A stretch of DNA of 55,247 nucleotides from Mastigocoleus sp. MO_188.B34 (GTDB lineage: Bacteria; Cyanobacteriota; Cyanobacteriia; Cyanobacteriales; Nostocaceae): assembly GCF_030065675.1 (NCBI RefSeq), contig NZ_JASJDK010000038.1, forward strand, positions 1 through 55,247, given 5' to 3'. Of this stretch, positions 36,267 to 46,594 are shown in pieces. Within the stretch, counting starts at the first letter, position 1, and each line of letters begins with the position of its first letter. The notes beneath the pieces were generated by a model that saw only the letters and a program-made list of their open reading frames with translations, ran no database searches and was not told the DNA's origin. A program made the position numbers and the translations under genes.

Positions 36267-37637
36267 TTAACTGAAATGTTCCAATAAGCATTCAGCAATT
36301 CTTTTTGCAGCTCCAGGTTTACCCATACGACGAACACCATTTTTAGCAATCAGATGAAACTTATCGGGATCTTCTAATAAAGAACATATTTTCTTTGTGA
36401 GATCTGCTGGTTGTTCGACTAAAATTATCGACGATCCTAAATGACGACTTTGAGCTTCAGCAAAAGCAGGATTAAATTGGGGACCTTTACCGGGAATAGT
36501 AATTGCTGGTTTACCCAAACCCACAAATTGTTCTGTTGCGGTACCCGCCATGGCGATCGCTAAGTCTCCTAAATGCAGGCACTCGTTGTAAGCATTTTGA
36601 GTTAGCATTACATACGCATTTTTTTGTTTAAAGGTCAAAATATGGGAGTCGGGAATTTGGATTGGAGATTCTGTGTAGGAACGCCAACCCTGATTTTCTA
36701 AACTTTGACATACAGTATTCAGATCTAAATTTGGTGCGATCGCGCCTAAAAATACGATTGTTTTTGAAGTATGAGTAACTAATTCAGGTTCTCGGAACCA
36801 ATCCATTAGTTCTGAGACAGCATTCATAATTACTTCCCAATTAGCATAAGCTTCGGGAGAACGGGAACCGGGAAGAAGAGTTACGATTAAAGGACGTTCC
36901 ATTTCTTTGAGTTCTCCATCGCCTCGATATAAATTTTGGGTAGGAAATCTCGGTTCTAAGCCGTCCATCATCGGATTACCGACATCAAAAGCAGGAATAT
37001 TTTTCCAAGTATGTAATATTTCGGTTGTCAGAGAATCTCGAGGAAACACCGCTTTACAACGGGGACGACTCATCAACCATCTTTCCCAAGGATGGTAAAT
37101 AGAACCAGAAAAGTTTTCCCACCGGGCTGAACCTTTTTTAGTGCGTTCGAGTAAACCAACTTCATTCCGGACATAATATTCTGATTTTGCCGTACCAACA
37201 AAAGCATAATTGGCACCGCTAACCCAAGCAAATAATAGGGGAACAATATCCCCAACCGCTAATATTGCGGTCTTTTGACCTAATTTTTGCTGCTCTTTAA
37301 CCCATTGTCTGACTGCTTTAATTTGTTTCCAGGTTAGTTGTACTAAGCCCCCACGTACATCGCGTATTAATTGCTTATTATCCATATATATAAACCCACC
37401 AGAAGGCATGGTGCGTACCGAACCAATTAAAGGAATATCCAATTTTTGGTAGGCTTTTCCTTCTCCAACTAAAGGTAAGGCGTAAATATCTGGGGGATGG
37501 GATTGTTTTTGTAATTCTTGTAAAATTGATCGGGCAATTACATCTTCGCCATGACCATTGCTCAAAACCAATAACTGCAAAGAAGATGATGTAGTTTGTG
37601 GGTCGGAAACTAAGGGTAACGGCGATAAATCACTCAT
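36267..37637 (-). CDS. Lipid-A-disaccharide synthase-related protein (cyanobacterial)
   Basis: About 456 residues, GT-B-like glycosyltransferase fold of the LpxB-related cyanobacterial family. Key parts: LLVLSNGHGEDVIARSIL near the N-terminus, DIYALPLVGEGKAYQ, PSGGFIYMDNKQLIRDV, LAVGDIVPLLFAWVSGANYAFVGTAKSEYY, VTLLPGSRSPEAYANW, and LAIAMAGTATEQFVGLGKPAITIPGKGPQ (nucleotide-sugar site). Cyanobacteria have unusual lipid A, and this family is separate from true LpxB, so the substrate is uncertain. The start is ATG 37637; an in-frame TTG at 37646 adds only three residues. Divergent from the Omp85-like gene (138 bp), another outer-membrane function. HIP1 at 36553 and 36736. Confidence 0.88.
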   Translation of the reverse strand: MSDLSPLPLVSDPQTTSSSLQLLVLSNGHGEDVIARSILQELQKQSHPPDIYALPLVGEGKAYQKLDIPLIGSVRTMPSGGFIYMDNKQLIRDVRGGLVQLTWKQIKAVRQWVKEQQKLGQKTAILAVGDIVPLLFAWVSGANYAFVGTAKSEYYVRNEVGLLERTKKGSARWENFSGSIYHPWERWLMSRPRCKAVFPRDSLTTEILHTWKNIPAFDVGNPMMDGLEPRFPTQNLYRGDGELKEMERPLIVTLLPGSRSPEAYANWEVIMNAVSELMDWFREPELVTHTSKTIVFLGAIAPNLDLNTVCQSLENQGWRSYTESPIQIPDSHILTFKQKNAYVMLTQNAYNECLHLGDLAIAMAGTATEQFVGLGKPAITIPGKGPQFNPAFAEAQSRHLGSSIILVEQPADLTKKICSLLEDPDKFHLIAKNGVRRMGKPGAAKRIAECLLEHFS

Positions 37638-37774
37638 AAGAAACAAAGTTTATAAAATAAGTGTCTTTAAGGGTAAGAGGAAGAGAACGGGTATCAAAGA
37701 ATCATTAAGGAAGTTAGTCTTATTCCCATTGTCTAGCCTCAAATCACTAACTCCTAATCGATCGGACTATAACT

Positions 37775-40285
37775 ATGCGAGTTTCTTCGGCAACAATTTT
37801 TACATTGGCGACTTTAGCGGCTAGCAACATTACAACGAAAGTAAATGCTGCAACTCCGAATCATGAAGCCCAAAAAGAATCAGCTGATAGTGTTGTGGTT
37901 CCTACAACCGAAGAAACACCACCGCAGGTTGAAAATGTTGCTGCACCAGAAACGGAAGAAGTCCAACAATTTTCCCAAAATCATTCTCGGGTGGAAAGTG
38001 GAAAGAGTAACAATTTGCCAATTATTGGGAGAATTCAGAATAAGGTTGAAGAAATTCAAAACAAACAAGTACCTGAATCTAAGCAATCTGATAAATCCAA
38101 TAAATTTAATAAATCCAGTCACTCTAATAAATCAAATAAATTTAACAAATCTAGAGAAATAGATAATTCTCCTGTTGTCGTCCCCTCTTCTCCAGCACTT
38201 AAAAAAAATATTTCAAATCCAAGCATTTCAACTCAAAACATTTCCAGTCAAAGCACTTCAAGTCAAAATATTTCAAATCAAAGCATTTCAAATCAAAGCA
38301 TTTCAAGTCAAAGTACTTCAACTCAAAGCATTTCCAGTCAAAACATTTCCAGTCAAAGCACTTTAAGTCAAAACATTTCCAGTCAAAGCACTTTAAGTCA
38401 AAACATTTCAAATCAAAGCACTTCAACTCAAAATATTTCCAATCAAAATACTTCGGACAAAAATAATTCTGAGAAAAATACTTCAGATATCAAACAAACT
38501 ACACAAACACCTCAAATACAACGCGATCGCATAATTTCCAACAATAATGATTTAGTTGTTCCAGCAGTCGAAGTACGAATAGTTGGTACAACACAAGAAT
38601 TAGAAGCAATAATTCGCCAAGTCATAAAAACACAAGTTGGTGGAGATACAAACCAAAGTCAGTTACAAAAAGATGTAACAGCAATTTTGAATACTGGTTT
38701 ATTTAGTAACGCCAATGTTAGCAGTGGTGAAACTGAGTTTGGTTTAAAGGTGGTATATCGAGTCGAACCTTTAATAGTTCGCTCTTTGCAGCTTTCCGGT
38801 GCGAAAGCATTGAAATATCAAGTAGCGATTGAGCCATTTAAATCCCAAATAGGTCAACCCATTAGTCCATCCACACTAAAAAATGCCGTTAAAGAAATTA
38901 ATCAATGGTACAAAGACAACGGTTACAGTTTGGCAAGAGTATTAGAAATCAAACCCAATCCCCAAGGAAGTTTAACTCTACAGGTAGCAGAAGGGGTAGT
39001 AGGTGAGATTAAATTTGAGTTTGTGAATGACGAAGGTGAAACCGTAAACGATCAAGGTAAAGCTGTAAAAGGTCGAACAAAACCTGATTTTTTGCGACAA
39101 CAGCTGCAGTTAAAGCCCGGTGCAGTTTTTCAAGATAAAGTAGTACGACAAGATTTACAGAAACTTTATGGTTTAGGGTTATTTGAAAGTGCAAATGTAG
39201 CTTTAGACGGCGATGCAAATAAAGTTGATGTAATTTATAAACTGAAAGAAATTGGAGCGCGTTCCGTCAACTTGGGTGGTAATTTCAACGCCGATCAAGG
39301 TATTGTGGGTACCTTTACTTATCGCGACCAAAATGTTCGCGGTACCAACGATAATCTAGGAGTCAATGTCCAAGCAGGTAGACGCCATTTAGGATTTGAT
39401 GCTAAGTTTACCAGTCCCTATCGCTCTAGTAACCCCGATCGTTTGGGTTACAGTATTAATGCTTTTCGTCGTCGCGGACTTTCCGAAACATTTGATGATG
39501 AAATCAAACTAGCCAATGGGGACAAAGTACGGCAAGGTAAATTTGGAGCGAGCTTTCAACTGCAAAAACCAATTGATGACTGGAATGCGACCTTAGGATT
39601 AAACTACACCCGCACTAGTATTCGCGATCGCAAAGGTAAAGTTACCGCTAAAGATGAACTCAATAACCCATTAACCTTAAGCGGTACCGGTGTAGACGAT
39701 TTAACAACTGTTTCCTTAAGTGCGACAAAAGACCAAAGAGATAATCGCCTCAATCCTACAAAAGGTTCCGTTTTAACCCTAAGTTCCGAACAATCTATTC
39801 CTTTGGGGCTAGGTAATATTTCCATGAATCGTCTGCAAGCCAATTACAGTCAGTACGTACCAGTAAAATTATTCAAATCGGACAAAACCCAAGTTTTTGC
39901 CTTTAACGCCCAAGCAGGTACTGTAATTGGCGACTTACCACCTTATGAAACCTTCAATTTAGGTGGTTCCCACTCAGTGCGTGGTTACGGTGGAGGTAAG
40001 GTTGGTAGCGGTCGCAGTTATATACTTGCTTCTGCTGAATATCGTTTTCCCCTTCCCGTTGTAAAATCTCTCGGTGGAGTTGTATTTGCTGACTTTGCAT
40101 CGGATCTTGGTTCCGGGGATACTGTATTGGCAGATCCTGCAGGAACAAGGGGTAAACCTGGTAGTGGTTTTGGAGTTGGTGCAGGTATTAGACTTAACTC
40201 TCCCTTGGGCTTAATTCGTGCCGATTATGGTATTAGCGATCAAGGAGAAAGCCAATTACATTTTGGTTTTGGTCACAGATTCTAA
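37775..40285 (+). CDS. Omp85/BamA-like outer membrane protein with a low-complexity tract
   Basis: 836 residues. A signal peptide ends near residue 26 (TKVNAA). Residues 30-245 are disordered: acidic Glu/Val/Pro, Lys/Ser/Asn (about 105-128), then a pentapeptide tract at about 147-227. Two or three POTRA domains follow at about 260-490 (VEVRIVGTTQELEAIIRQV; FSNANVSSGETEFGLKVVYRV; GLGLFESANVALDG-like turn YGLGLFESANVAL). The 16-strand barrel occupies about 500-836 and contains FTSPYRSSNPDRLGYSINAF, DQRDNRLNPTKGSVLTLSSEQ, the VRGYGGG loop-6 motif (SVRGYGGG) and a C-terminal Phe. Omp85 proteins insert beta-barrel proteins or translocate polypeptides. The SVRGY motif supports activity. It could be the main BamA or a TamA/Toc75-like paralogue; I cannot tell which. 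Confidence 0.92.
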   Translation: MRVSSATIFTLATLAASNITTKVNAATPNHEAQKESADSVVVPTTEETPPQVENVAAPETEEVQQFSQNHSRVESGKSNNLPIIGRIQNKVEEIQNKQVPESKQSDKSNKFNKSSHSNKSNKFNKSREIDNSPVVVPSSPALKKNISNPSISTQNISSQSTSSQNISNQSISNQSISSQSTSTQSISSQNISSQSTLSQNISSQSTLSQNISNQSTSTQNISNQNTSDKNNSEKNTSDIKQTTQTPQIQRDRIISNNNDLVVPAVEVRIVGTTQELEAIIRQVIKTQVGGDTNQSQLQKDVTAILNTGLFSNANVSSGETEFGLKVVYRVEPLIVRSLQLSGAKALKYQVAIEPFKSQIGQPISPSTLKNAVKEINQWYKDNGYSLARVLEIKPNPQGSLTLQVAEGVVGEIKFEFVNDEGETVNDQGKAVKGRTKPDFLRQQLQLKPGAVFQDKVVRQDLQKLYGLGLFESANVALDGDANKVDVIYKLKEIGARSVNLGGNFNADQGIVGTFTYRDQNVRGTNDNLGVNVQAGRRHLGFDAKFTSPYRSSNPDRLGYSINAFRRRGLSETFDDEIKLANGDKVRQGKFGASFQLQKPIDDWNATLGLNYTRTSIRDRKGKVTAKDELNNPLTLSGTGVDDLTTVSLSATKDQRDNRLNPTKGSVLTLSSEQSIPLGLGNISMNRLQANYSQYVPVKLFKSDKTQVFAFNAQAGTVIGDLPPYETFNLGGSHSVRGYGGGKVGSGRSYILASAEYRFPLPVVKSLGGVVFADFASDLGSGDTVLADPAGTRGKPGSGFGVGAGIRLNSPLGLIRADYGISDQGESQLHFGFGHRF
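38215..38456 (+). repeat. 15-bp tandem repeats coding for a Ser/Gln pentapeptide tract
   Basis: About 16 units near TTCAAATCAAAGCAT, each giving a pentapeptide of pattern (N/S)-(I/T)-S-x-Q. Neighbouring units are almost identical at DNA level, so the copy number is likely variable between strains. An open frame with a mirrored repeat on the opposite strand is only a by-product. Confidence 0.9.
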
Positions 40286-40310
40286 TACAGAATACAGATT
40301 TAAATGTTAA

Positions 40311-40352
40311 TTTTAGATATGATTATGTGCGCTTTTTTAGCGCATTATTTTT
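40311..40352 (+). terminator. Probable terminator of the Omp85-like gene
   Basis: A short GC stem TGCGC / GCGCA (40328-40344) around a T-rich loop, followed by TTATTTTTC. It sits 43 bp after the stop codon. Confidence 0.6.
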
Positions 40353-40794
40353 CGGTAACTACAATAAATAATGTTGGTAAATATCTAGATTGAAAAATCA
40401 TATTAAATTTATATCCGTAATAAAAAAAGCAGGTAATATGATGTCAGTCTAATTACCCGTGTAATTCTAATTGTCCCGATTGGATGAATTAACAATTGAG
40501 GATTTAAACCTTACTGTGACAAATTCCAAAAATGCTGGATCTTCAATCCTAGTTTCTGTTTCAGCGACCAACGAATCCAATGATTAAATTTTGATGATGC
40601 AAATTTTAATTCGTAAAATTTTGATTCTGTAGGACTTAATTCTGTAAACTGTGATTCTGTAAACTTTAATTTTGGATTTTAATCTTGGATTTTAATTTAG
40701 AATACTAGGCTTACTGGTAGCCCTCCTCTAAAATCAAATAGACTGCCTAGAATAACTTTTAAAATCAATTGCAAATCTAACATTATAAATCACT
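40353..40794. other. Gap before the kinase gene
   Basis: 442 bases. Several near-copies of TTCTGTAAA-CTTTAAT/ TTTTGATTCTG occur at 40595-40690 (a decayed tandem repeat, unit about 17 bp). No gene is supported. Confidence 0.45.
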
Positions 40795-42447
40795 ATGCTA
40801 GTTGGTAAAACCTTGCAGGGTGGAAAATATACACTAAACCAAGAAATAGGTAAGGGTGGCTTTGGTATTACTTACAAAGCAACTCATGAATATTTAAATC
40901 AGGAGGTAGTAATAAAAACAATCAACCAAAAACTGCAAAAACATCCTGATTTTGCTAAATTTCAGCGCCAATTTCAAGATGAAGCAAGAAGACTAGCAAC
41001 TTGCAGCCACCCAAACATTGTCCGGGTGAGTGATTTTTTTGTGGAAGATGAATTGCCTTACATGGTAATGGAATACATTGATGGAGAGACATTGGGAGAA
41101 GCATTTGTTCTACCCAATATTCCTTTACCAGAAAAAACAGCAGTTCATTATATCCGGCAAATTGCTGCTGCATTACAGGTAGTACATAAGAATCATTTAT
41201 TACATCGGGATATCAAACCAGATAATATTATTCTGCGCCGGGGATCTCAGGAAGTAGTTTTAATTGACTTTGGTATCGCTCGAGAATTTAATAACGGTGT
41301 TAAACAAACACATACTGGCATGGTTTCTGAGGGTTATTCTCCCATCGAACAATATCTCTCCCATGCGACCCGTACTCCAGCCACAGATATTTATGGTTTA
41401 GCTGCAACTTTATATGCACTCTTAACCGGAAGTGTACCGCTACCAGCATTACTGCGGGATAGAGAAAAAATGCCCGCACCACGAGAATTACAACCTCACT
41501 TAAGTGCAGCAGTAAATCAAGCGGTGATGCGTGGGATGGCTGTAGAAGCAAAGTTTCGTCCCCAAATAGTTGATGACTGGCTAAAATTACTACCAAGTAG
41601 CGAAAGTAGCTATGTTGCTCAACCAGTACCAACACATATGGTACAAACCATCGATTTATCTGCTAAAGCTCAACCAGAAAATTCACCCCAACCAGAAAGA
41701 CATAGTAAGCTTGCCGTTAATTATCCAATATCAGAACCAGATCGAAATACTCGCCCCAAAAAGAAGAAAAATTTATCACCTAAGGTATTTATTTTTGCTG
41801 GAGTAGCTGTAGTTACTGCTACCACTAGTTTTGCTGTAACTAAAATGGCTTACCAAAACCAACTACAGCCTTCTGAGTCTTTTACGAATCCAATGGTAGG
41901 AGAATCAGAAAATAATCATAAAAATGTAACGAAATTATCAAAGCCAGAAATTAAAGATTTACCAGCAAAGAAAACAAAACCCACTACAAAGGTTACACGG
42001 AATACTAATAACGAAGGAAACTCAAAGCCAAATAGAAGTTCAACAAAAACTGCAAATAGTAGCCAACAAGAGTTGCAAATTAATAAGGTTACTTCAGAAG
42101 CATCAGAAAAATCGAGTTACAACAACACTACAAATGCTTCATCTCGGTCAACAGATTCAGAAGCAAAAAATATCAAACCTCGTAGTTCTTATCAGTCCCC
42201 AATTCAACCAAAAACATCCCCTTCCCCATCCTTAATAGAAAGACTGCGACAAATCAGAGAATCTCGTCAATCTCCATCTGCTCAAGAAAAATCAGCATCT
42301 CCGGAAAAAAATGTAAATTCCAAGTTCCAAGTCAAATCCAAAACAACAGGTTCTAATGCTGTAGTTGTACCAACGCTACCATCCAACACCCAAACCAAAT
42401 CAGACTCAGATTTCAATTCTTCCTCCGTAGAAGTACCAACTAATTAG
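40795..42447 (+). CDS. Membrane-anchored Hanks-type Ser/Thr protein kinase
   Basis: 550 residues. Kinase domain residues 12-270: glycine loop GKGGFG (19-24), catalytic Lys41 (VVIK), HRDIKPDN with Asp139, DFG at 158-160, then GYSPIEQY in the P+1 region typical of cyanobacterial kinases. All catalytic residues are present. A juxtamembrane Lys/Pro stretch (PKKKKNLS) precedes one transmembrane helix at about 330-351. The remaining 200 residues are Ser/Thr/Asn/Lys-rich and probably periplasmic, with no known sensor domain. By family it phosphorylates proteins on Ser/Thr in the cytoplasm; the signal and substrates are unknown. A disordered extracytoplasmic tail like the Omp85 neighbour's is notable. 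Confidence 0.92.
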   Translation: MLVGKTLQGGKYTLNQEIGKGGFGITYKATHEYLNQEVVIKTINQKLQKHPDFAKFQRQFQDEARRLATCSHPNIVRVSDFFVEDELPYMVMEYIDGETLGEAFVLPNIPLPEKTAVHYIRQIAAALQVVHKNHLLHRDIKPDNIILRRGSQEVVLIDFGIAREFNNGVKQTHTGMVSEGYSPIEQYLSHATRTPATDIYGLAATLYALLTGSVPLPALLRDREKMPAPRELQPHLSAAVNQAVMRGMAVEAKFRPQIVDDWLKLLPSSESSYVAQPVPTHMVQTIDLSAKAQPENSPQPERHSKLAVNYPISEPDRNTRPKKKKNLSPKVFIFAGVAVVTATTSFAVTKMAYQNQLQPSESFTNPMVGESENNHKNVTKLSKPEIKDLPAKKTKPTTKVTRNTNNEGNSKPNRSSTKTANSSQQELQINKVTSEASEKSSYNNTTNASSRSTDSEAKNIKPRSSYQSPIQPKTSPSPSLIERLRQIRESRQSPSAQEKSASPEKNVNSKFQVKSKTTGSNAVVVPTLPSNTQTKSDSDFNSSSVEVPTN

Positions 42448-42469
42448 ATGCTGTTCGAAGATATATCCT

Positions 42470-44164
42470 TTAATATCCAGAATCTCTGTGATTATCAGTA
42501 GAATTGCCGTTATTAACATTCAGTGATAAACGCTTCAAAAGTTGTTCTACTTCTGGGGATACTTTAACTGGTAACTCTCCCGAACGAACATGTACATCTG
42601 TTTGCGGAAATGGTATTTCAATGTCATGTCTGTTTAGCGCAGCTTCTACATAAAAATTGAGGTCGCTTTTAATGTACTCTTGACTGGGAGGTTGATCTAT
42701 CCAGACAAGTAATTCAAAATTTAAAGCACTATCCCCAAATCCCTTAAAAAACACTTGTGGTTGTGGAACCTTGAGAACTTCTGAGTGTTTCGCTGCAGCT
42801 TCTAATAAAGCTGTTCTTACAACACGGGTATTAGAACTATAAGATACTCCTACTGGTAAGTGGATGCGGGAAATAGGATTACCATGACTCCAGTTAATAA
42901 CTTCTGATTCCAAAAAGCGAGAATTAGGAACAATAATAGAAACGCGATCTAAGGTGCGAATTGTCACGCTACGAGCACCAATCTGTTCTACTGTCCCTGT
43001 GTGATCTCCTACTTTAATAAAGTCCCCCACTTGAATGGGACGTTCAAAAATTAATACAATGCCACTACCAAAGTTTTTGGCAATATCTTGGAAACCAAAA
43101 CCGATACCTACACCCAAAGCACTCGCCAAAATTGCTAGAGAACTTAAATCTACACCCCATATTTGGAGAAGAATAATTCCTCCAATTGCAATTACCAAAT
43201 ACTTAAATACAACTGCAGTAGCTTCTTGTGCTCCTCGACTAATTCGCAATAATCGTAAAACCCGAGAGCGTAATATATTAGTAACCGCACCTGCGACAAT
43301 AAATAGTCCACAAAATAAGCAAACCAGAATCAGTATCTCAATAACTGAAGAAGATTTTCCTCCAAAAGGTAAAATCTTTGCTGTAAGGCTATATATTATC
43401 TGGTTAGTGATATTGAAACTCCACCGACGAGTTAATGGGAACAGGTTGCTAATATAAAGTATTATGCCGACCCATAAAGTTGTTCGTACCAACAGCAGGG
43501 TGGACTTTAAAAGAAAATTGAATGTTTTGTGCTGCTGCTCATCATTTTCATCATTAGATGATTCACCATCAGCTGATTGATTTGAGCCTAATAGTGGAGT
43601 TACCCTGTTACGTATTATTTGCCATAAACCACCCAAAAGTTTATGACATACAACCCCCAAAACTATAATTACTGCACTTATAATTGAGGCGTCACGAATA
43701 AAACTTGCACTTCTTTCTTTTCGAGCAGAATAAATTGCTTGAGCTATTTCTCTTCGCCAAGAATCGGCTTGTGCCTTACGATCTGCGTTATAAGGTGGAA
43801 CTGTATCATTATCAGTAACTGTAAATAAATCTTTGCCGTTGATCGTGATTACGGGAGATCTATCTTTTGTTTCAACCTCAACTCTTGGTGCTTCCTCTGA
43901 TTGAATAAACTCTTCTAGTTTCCGATTTACTGCTTCAGCCCTTTCTTTGGGTTCTAAATTCTCACTACCCGCAAGTCTAAAAAGTTTATTCCCATCAACG
44001 ACAACAGGAGCAGTTTTATCGTTATTCAATAAAGCCGAAGCTGGGTTGGATAGGAAACATAAAGAAAGCAAAAAACCAACGAAAGCAATACTGATAAATT
44101 TGAATGTTGAATTTTTGAGGTAACTTCGATGTGGAAGCATACCAATAAAACGCATTTTTCTCAT
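42470..44164 (-). CDS. Large MscS-type mechanosensitive channel with periplasmic domain
   Basis: About 564 residues. A signal-like helix ends in NPASA, followed by a periplasmic domain of about 100 residues (NKLFRLAGSENLEPKERAEAVNRKLEEF, a segment seen in this cyanobacterial subgroup). Several transmembrane helices follow, and the MscS pore reads LASALGVGIGFGFQDIAKNFGSGIVLIFERPIQVGDFIKVGD. The cytosolic beta domain has IGARSVTIRTLDRVSIIVPNSRFLESEVINWS, canonical. The open frame extends upstream to a TTG at 44227, but those 21 codons are not protein-like, so I start at ATG 44164; ATG 44155 is also possible. The unusual periplasmic part may tune gating. Convergent with the kinase gene, 22 bp apart. 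Confidence 0.88.
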   Translation of the reverse strand: MRKMRFIGMLPHRSYLKNSTFKFISIAFVGFLLSLCFLSNPASALLNNDKTAPVVVDGNKLFRLAGSENLEPKERAEAVNRKLEEFIQSEEAPRVEVETKDRSPVITINGKDLFTVTDNDTVPPYNADRKAQADSWRREIAQAIYSARKERSASFIRDASIISAVIIVLGVVCHKLLGGLWQIIRNRVTPLLGSNQSADGESSNDENDEQQHKTFNFLLKSTLLLVRTTLWVGIILYISNLFPLTRRWSFNITNQIIYSLTAKILPFGGKSSSVIEILILVCLFCGLFIVAGAVTNILRSRVLRLLRISRGAQEATAVVFKYLVIAIGGIILLQIWGVDLSSLAILASALGVGIGFGFQDIAKNFGSGIVLIFERPIQVGDFIKVGDHTGTVEQIGARSVTIRTLDRVSIIVPNSRFLESEVINWSHGNPISRIHLPVGVSYSSNTRVVRTALLEAAAKHSEVLKVPQPQVFFKGFGDSALNFELLVWIDQPPSQEYIKSDLNFYVEAALNRHDIEIPFPQTDVHVRSGELPVKVSPEVEQLLKRLSLNVNNGNSTDNHRDSGY

Positions 44165-44227
44165 ATAGGCTAATAGTTGTGGAGGAGCTGACAGTGGGAA
44201 AGATAAACAATAATTTATGTTTCCCAA

Positions 44228-45602
44228 TTGTGTAGTTTAGCGAAAATTCCTATCAGTTTTTATATTTTGTCAGCATTAGTAGAAAAAACTACCAATTCAC
44301 CAATAGAACTTGATTTGTATAGACGTGTCTTCAAGTCTTAAAGTCTAAGCTTGAAATTTTGAAGTCAAAATATTTGACTTCCCTGTGGTGGGAAGACTTT
44401 TAAGAAACTTATAACTTCCTAATACGTAGGTTTAATCCCAAAGTGGATCTGACATAAAAGACAATAAAACTCGCTCAATAAAGTGTGCTTTCAGTCAACA
44501 GTTCTTCCGAGCGGTAATTATCAGCAATAAATTTATGAAAATCAATTTATAACTAAGTCTAAAGTTAGCAAGCACAAAAAACTGTAATACACATCAACCA
44601 AATATTATTTATAAAAATAATATTAGACATGAAGTGAAATTAAGAAAACATTAAGTTTCGACACAATATTAATTCTGTATGTTAATCGCATTGTCAGTGG
44701 TTTAAACTATATAACAATATAGTTTAAAATTTAAGATTCTTCTTTCAGTCTCCTTGCATAAATTTTGCATTCTTAATGATGAATTGCACTTATTGTCTCT
44801 ATGCGAGGACAACAACCTGTTTGCAATAAAAATAACATACTACTTAAGTTTTACTTAATACTTAAAACTCAGTATTTTGAAATCTCAGTATTCAATTAAA
44901 TATATTTTCTTGACAAGAACAAGGACTTTGTAGGGTCCAGAGTCTTAATGTCGGAATATTAATCTTGATTTCATCTAATTACAACTTAATGAAATCTTGA
45001 CAAAAAATATCTTAACTATAATTTCATAGACCGGTACATATTTTATTTGGTTTTGAAAAAACGTGAAAATTCAAAACTTGTCAATCCATAATTATAGCCC
45101 AAATATCAAATAATTGAATGCCAAAGTTAATTTCAAAATACTTGTGTATTTATTAAGAATCAAGAAACTTTGTTATGGAAGCTTTATGAAAGCTAAAAGC
45201 TTTCAACATCTAATTTACTTATGCTTGAACTTGAAGGAGTGGAACAAGTTGCTGTATTTGTCATGGTTTATAAACCAAAGCTATATTCGGTTATAAATAG
45301 TGGATATTAATTGAAAATGCTTTCTATTAGGAGGTTGTAAAGCTTTTTTTCAAAGATAATGATTAAATCTTAAAACTTTGTTAAATAATCTTTCGTTTTT
45401 TTGAAGAAATATCCTTTAATTAATCTTGCTTAGTACTTATAAAAGTAAAGGATAAGAAAAATATTAATTTATATCACTAATTACTGATTTAAATTATCAA
45501 ATCCAAAAAAAAATTTTAAAAGTTAAAAAAATCGTAAGTATAGTTAATTTAAGCAGTTAATTGAATAACATAGAAACAAATCAATTTAATCTGGTGTATT
45601 AG
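44228..45602. other. Long AT-rich gap
   Basis: 1.37 kb with no supported gene; a 60-codon plus-strand frame at 45114 has no protein-like features. Words such as CTCAGTATT occur twice (around 44867 and 44883). The AT-rich 3' part presumably carries the promoter of the 45603 gene. A noncoding RNA cannot be ruled out. Confidence 0.4.
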
Positions 45603-45983
45603 ATGGAATCAGTAGAAAAACAAATTCTGACTTTGAGTTATAAACTAGACGCTCTCTGTCAAAAAATTGAAGTACTAGATAGAAAGCTTTCTCAAGTTAT
45701 ATCTGGTTGTGATTTAGAACAAAAACAATCAATACAAAAACTGTGGGAAAACATCGATGTTGAAAACTATCATCAATCCAATGTACGCTTTAACACTGAG
45801 CCAGAACTGGAACACAAAGATGTATTGACTGATGGTATGTATCTTGAAGGAAATCTAGATGGTGGAGAAAAGCAATTAACTCCAGAGATTCAAATTCAAC
45901 GGCTAACAGCTCAGTTAACTGCTGCATATAACCGTATTGCAGCTTTAGAAGAGCAATTATTGCTCAAGAGGATTAAATCTTGA
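45603..45983 (+). CDS. Small coiled-coil hypothetical protein
   Basis: 126 residues, two helical segments joined by an acidic loop. The first (residues 1-35, QILTLSYKLDALCQKIEVLDRKL) and last (95-122, IQIQRLTAQLTAAYNRIAALEEQLL) have clean heptads, so a coiled-coil dimer is likely. The C-terminal LTAQLTAAYNRIAALEEQLL pattern looks conserved among filamentous cyanobacteria in my recollection, which is why I accept the gene. No catalytic motif is present. It stands alone between long gaps. Function unknown. Confidence 0.6.
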   Translation: MESVEKQILTLSYKLDALCQKIEVLDRKLSQVISGCDLEQKQSIQKLWENIDVENYHQSNVRFNTEPELEHKDVLTDGMYLEGNLDGGEKQLTPEIQIQRLTAQLTAAYNRIAALEEQLLLKRIKS

Positions 45984-46594
45984 AATACAGCAATAGCATA
46001 TATTTTTTCTAGAAATCTCAAGTATTTATCTGTAAGTAGGACAATAGAGAAATTATTTTTTCTTTGTCACTATAAAGATAGTGAACGATTACAAGTAAAT
46101 TTAGTTAAAAGGACTTTACAAAAACAAAATAATTTAAGCTCCATGGTTTTAAGCCAGAGATTGTCTAGAAATAAGGATGACAAAGCCAATATGCTAAATC
46201 TTTTACATTTTGATAGTCAATCTGGTGCAGGTTAAGATAAACGCCAAATATTTATGAAGCAAGTTGCTAGATACATTGGATATGGGGAGATAAATCCAAG
46301 TCTCTAGCATTTGAATTTTAATTCCTTGAATTTGATATTCATAGAGATTTATGTATCTCGTCTAGGTCGTCATACTCTCTTTTGATTACAAGCAAAATAG
46401 GATTTGACAGACAGGTATTTCCCAATAGAATTCTGCATCAGAAAAGTGAACAATTATTGAAGCTATGAGCCTAAAAGATTATTTCTGCTAAACGCCTAAA
46501 TCCTATTCCAGAGGAGTGTAAGACAAGTGCAGACTTTAGCAGAGTATTTTTTCTTGGAGATATTAGAAATTTGAGGTGTAAAAGATTGTGTAAA
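45984..46594. other. AT-rich gap
   Basis: 611 bases; no gene, tRNA or strong hairpin seen. Confidence 0.4.

Noticed and set aside
37558-37824. Plus-strand frame crossing the LpxB-related and Omp85 starts
   Set aside because: It overlaps two convincing genes in other frames.
38199-38426. Minus-strand frame with repeated CFDLK/CFDWK units
   Set aside because: It mirrors the 15-bp repeats of the Omp85 gene on the other strand; the pattern is a by-product of tandem repetition.
45114-45296. 60-codon plus-strand frame
   Set aside because: Short, AT-driven, no RBS, no recognisable features.
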